Positions 62,391 through 64,000 of a DNA stretch of 64,000 bases are shown one piece after another (the stretch's first letter is position 1; each line of letters begins with the position of its first letter). The notes under the pieces are model-generated. The model saw nothing but the letters and a program-made list of their open reading frames with translations. It did not search any database and was not told the DNA's origin. Location of the stretch: the NCBI GenBank assembly GCA_963575745.1, contig CAUYUJ010005625.1, positions 185,646 to 249,645 of the forward strand, given 5' to 3'. The DNA is from Prorocentrum cordatum (lineage: Eukaryota; Sar; Dinophyceae; Prorocentrales; Prorocentraceae). The translations under genes and the position numbers were made by a program.

Positions 62391-63880
62391 ATGCAGAAGT
62401 CATCCAACAACGGATGGATTCGGTCTTCAAAGCTCGATCCTCGAGACGAGCTGGCCGTCCCCCGCCATTGATAGGTCTGACCTCTGGCGTTTTTCGTTTT
62501 CAATCGCGGCGTATGTATGCGTTCAGTTTCCACCTCCAAAGACTGGCTTCGGGCCCCAAGGCCATCCAACATGCATCTGGGGTGACAACCCGTTCCTGGG
62601 GAAGGGGGTCGAAACTTCGGGGCTGCGGGCTGCAACATTCACATCGTCGGATTTCCAGAGTCAGTCAATGCCAAGGGGGGTCAGTAAGTATCAGGGAAGT
62701 CTCCACGCCCTCACGAGGATCGAGGAGAGAGGGGTGAGGATCGAGGGCTCCGAGGTTCCTGGACGTTCTTGGGCGCGTCGGGTGGTCTGGGAATTTCGGG
62801 GACCTGGGGGATCTCCTCCCCCGCTCCCACAAAAAAGAGGTGGCGACCACTTGGGGCTGTACCCCCTGCACGTTGTCTAAAGTAGGGAGGCAGGCGACGA
62901 GGAGGCCTCTCCCTGCAGCGCCACACTGCTATCTGTACAGCACTGCATGCAGCTCTGCGACTGCGCCGGCTGCTATGAGCAATTAGCTCATCGTGCCGCG
63001 CGCAGTCCTTCTGAGGCATCGGTCTCTTCCTGACTACCCTTCGGATTGAGCTCTCCACTATGACCACAGTGTCCCCATCCCAGTGCCACCCCTCACGTCG
63101 TTATGTTTCGTCCTTTCCTCCTCCTTCCGACTCCCGCCGCATTGCCGCGATCTCCTCGTGAGACATGTGAAACAGTCGATCAAACTACACCGAGATCGAT
63201 TGTTCGACTCATTAGCGGAGCTGGCCGCCTACTAGCGTGGTCAGCTCTGACAGTCCCACTCATCCCTCTCGGCATATTGCTCCTATTGCAAATGCTCATT
63301 CCACATTTTCAATTCCACTTCTTCCAGGCTAATCTGAATCGGGAGTTGCCAGGCACTCCCCTTTAACTCCAGCGTGATCTACGGCGACCAGCACGTGCAT
63401 TCCCACAATCTGACCTGCACCTGTCCATTCAACGACTGCCTCAATCAGCATAAGAATATGCTCGCCGTCCCGCCCGCACCTCCCAGCCAACGACCGACCA
63501 CCGGAGTCGACGGACTTGTCGGCGGTGATCCCACGGACTCACCAGACGGCTACATGTTCCAAGGATCTGTATATACAGATTTCTGTGTGTATGGGAGTGT
63601 AACATTTCATCCTTATGCTGCCGTATGCATCGAGGTTCATGTCGGTTGCTCAACATTGTGCTCTCTCCTCGCGCTCATATTGCACCTCCGTGTCATGGCG
63701 TTCCTCTTCTTCCAGCCCTTCTTAGAAGGTGACCTTCTTTTCTGAGATTCACAGGCCCACAGACCTCCGGCACCATCCCGAGTCGCCTAGCTCTGTCGGT
63801 ACGCCACCCCCTCGCAGTCTTCTTGTTCCTTGTTTGTTTGTCCCTCTTTCGCCTCTTCCCTCCCTTCCTCGATCCCCCAG
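62391..63880. other. 1.5 kb without a supported gene
   Basis: Less GC-rich than upstream, few repeats. One + frame at 63374-63745 has Cys/His and aromatic residues (THNLTCTCPF-like stretch) but no splice or family support. Ends in a pyrimidine tract leading to the acceptor at 63880. Confidence 0.4.
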
Positions 63881-64000
63881 CGACTTGATGAGATTGGGCG
63901 CGGTTTCGGCCGTTCCGATTCGATTGTACTTCGACCTCCTGGCGACCCGATGGAATCCGAGGTTTGCATGGCGCTTTTGGGCGTCGTGGCGCAGTCGATC
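63881..64000 (+). CDS. Possible exon running off the window
   Basis: After the strong acceptor CTTCCTCGATCCCCCAG, 40 codons are open to the window end: RLDEIGRGFGRSDSIVLRPP and then GDPMESEVCMALLGV. Residue mix is coding-like and preceded by 60 bases of pyrimidine-rich DNA. Family unknown; only the start of the exon is visible. Confidence 0.4.

Overview
The window is eukaryotic and almost certainly from a dinoflagellate nuclear genome. The best evidence is three relict copies of the dinoflagellate spliced leader (2838-2859, 10211-10232, 20561-20583), each a short way upstream of coding sequence. Supporting signs are splice junctions that need GA donors as well as GT, exons that begin with G after the acceptor AG, a DIRS-like retroelement with a methyltransferase-like tail, and every recognisable coding segment lying on the + strand. 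Bacterial features (operons, Shine-Dalgarno sites) are absent. The species cannot be fixed from sequence alone; a GC-rich, repeat-laden genome such as Prorocentrum or a relative would fit.

Layout. 0-2.8 kb holds satellites and dispersed repeats. 2.8-9.2 kb holds gene 1, a transposase-like protein of a type I recall as multicopy in dinoflagellates, split into segments and carrying a stop and a frameshift. 10.2-11.3 kb is gene 2 (unknown, proline/lysine-rich). 11.3-20.5 kb has no supportable gene and is full of low-complexity DNA. 20.6-29.5 kb is gene 3, a five-exon unknown protein with a cysteine-rich N-terminal region and two in-frame TAG codons. 30.6-34.8 kb is a decayed DIRS-like retrotransposon (reverse transcriptase, RNase H, tyrosine recombinase, methyltransferase-like). 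35.2-38.9 kb is a higher-order satellite array. 39.5-54 kb is gene 4, a string of exons encoding helical repeats with a conserved Trp (Sfi1-like pattern); one of its introns, about 10 kb, contains five tandem 1.4-1.5 kb units each built from a (CGA)n block plus a conserved half. 54-62.4 kb is dominated by small foldback/MITE-like families and two satellites. A possible exon starts at 63881 and runs off the window.

How it fits together: genes 1-3 look like members of recycled, multicopy families whose 5' ends were re-inserted as cDNA (hence the leader relics), embedded in a landscape of mobile elements and expanding satellites. No rRNA, tRNA, CRISPR or recognisable promoter elements were seen. 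Exon boundaries are inferred from frame, phase and splice signals without transcripts. Family statements for gene 1 and the DIRS-like element rest on remembered protein patterns, not on a search.
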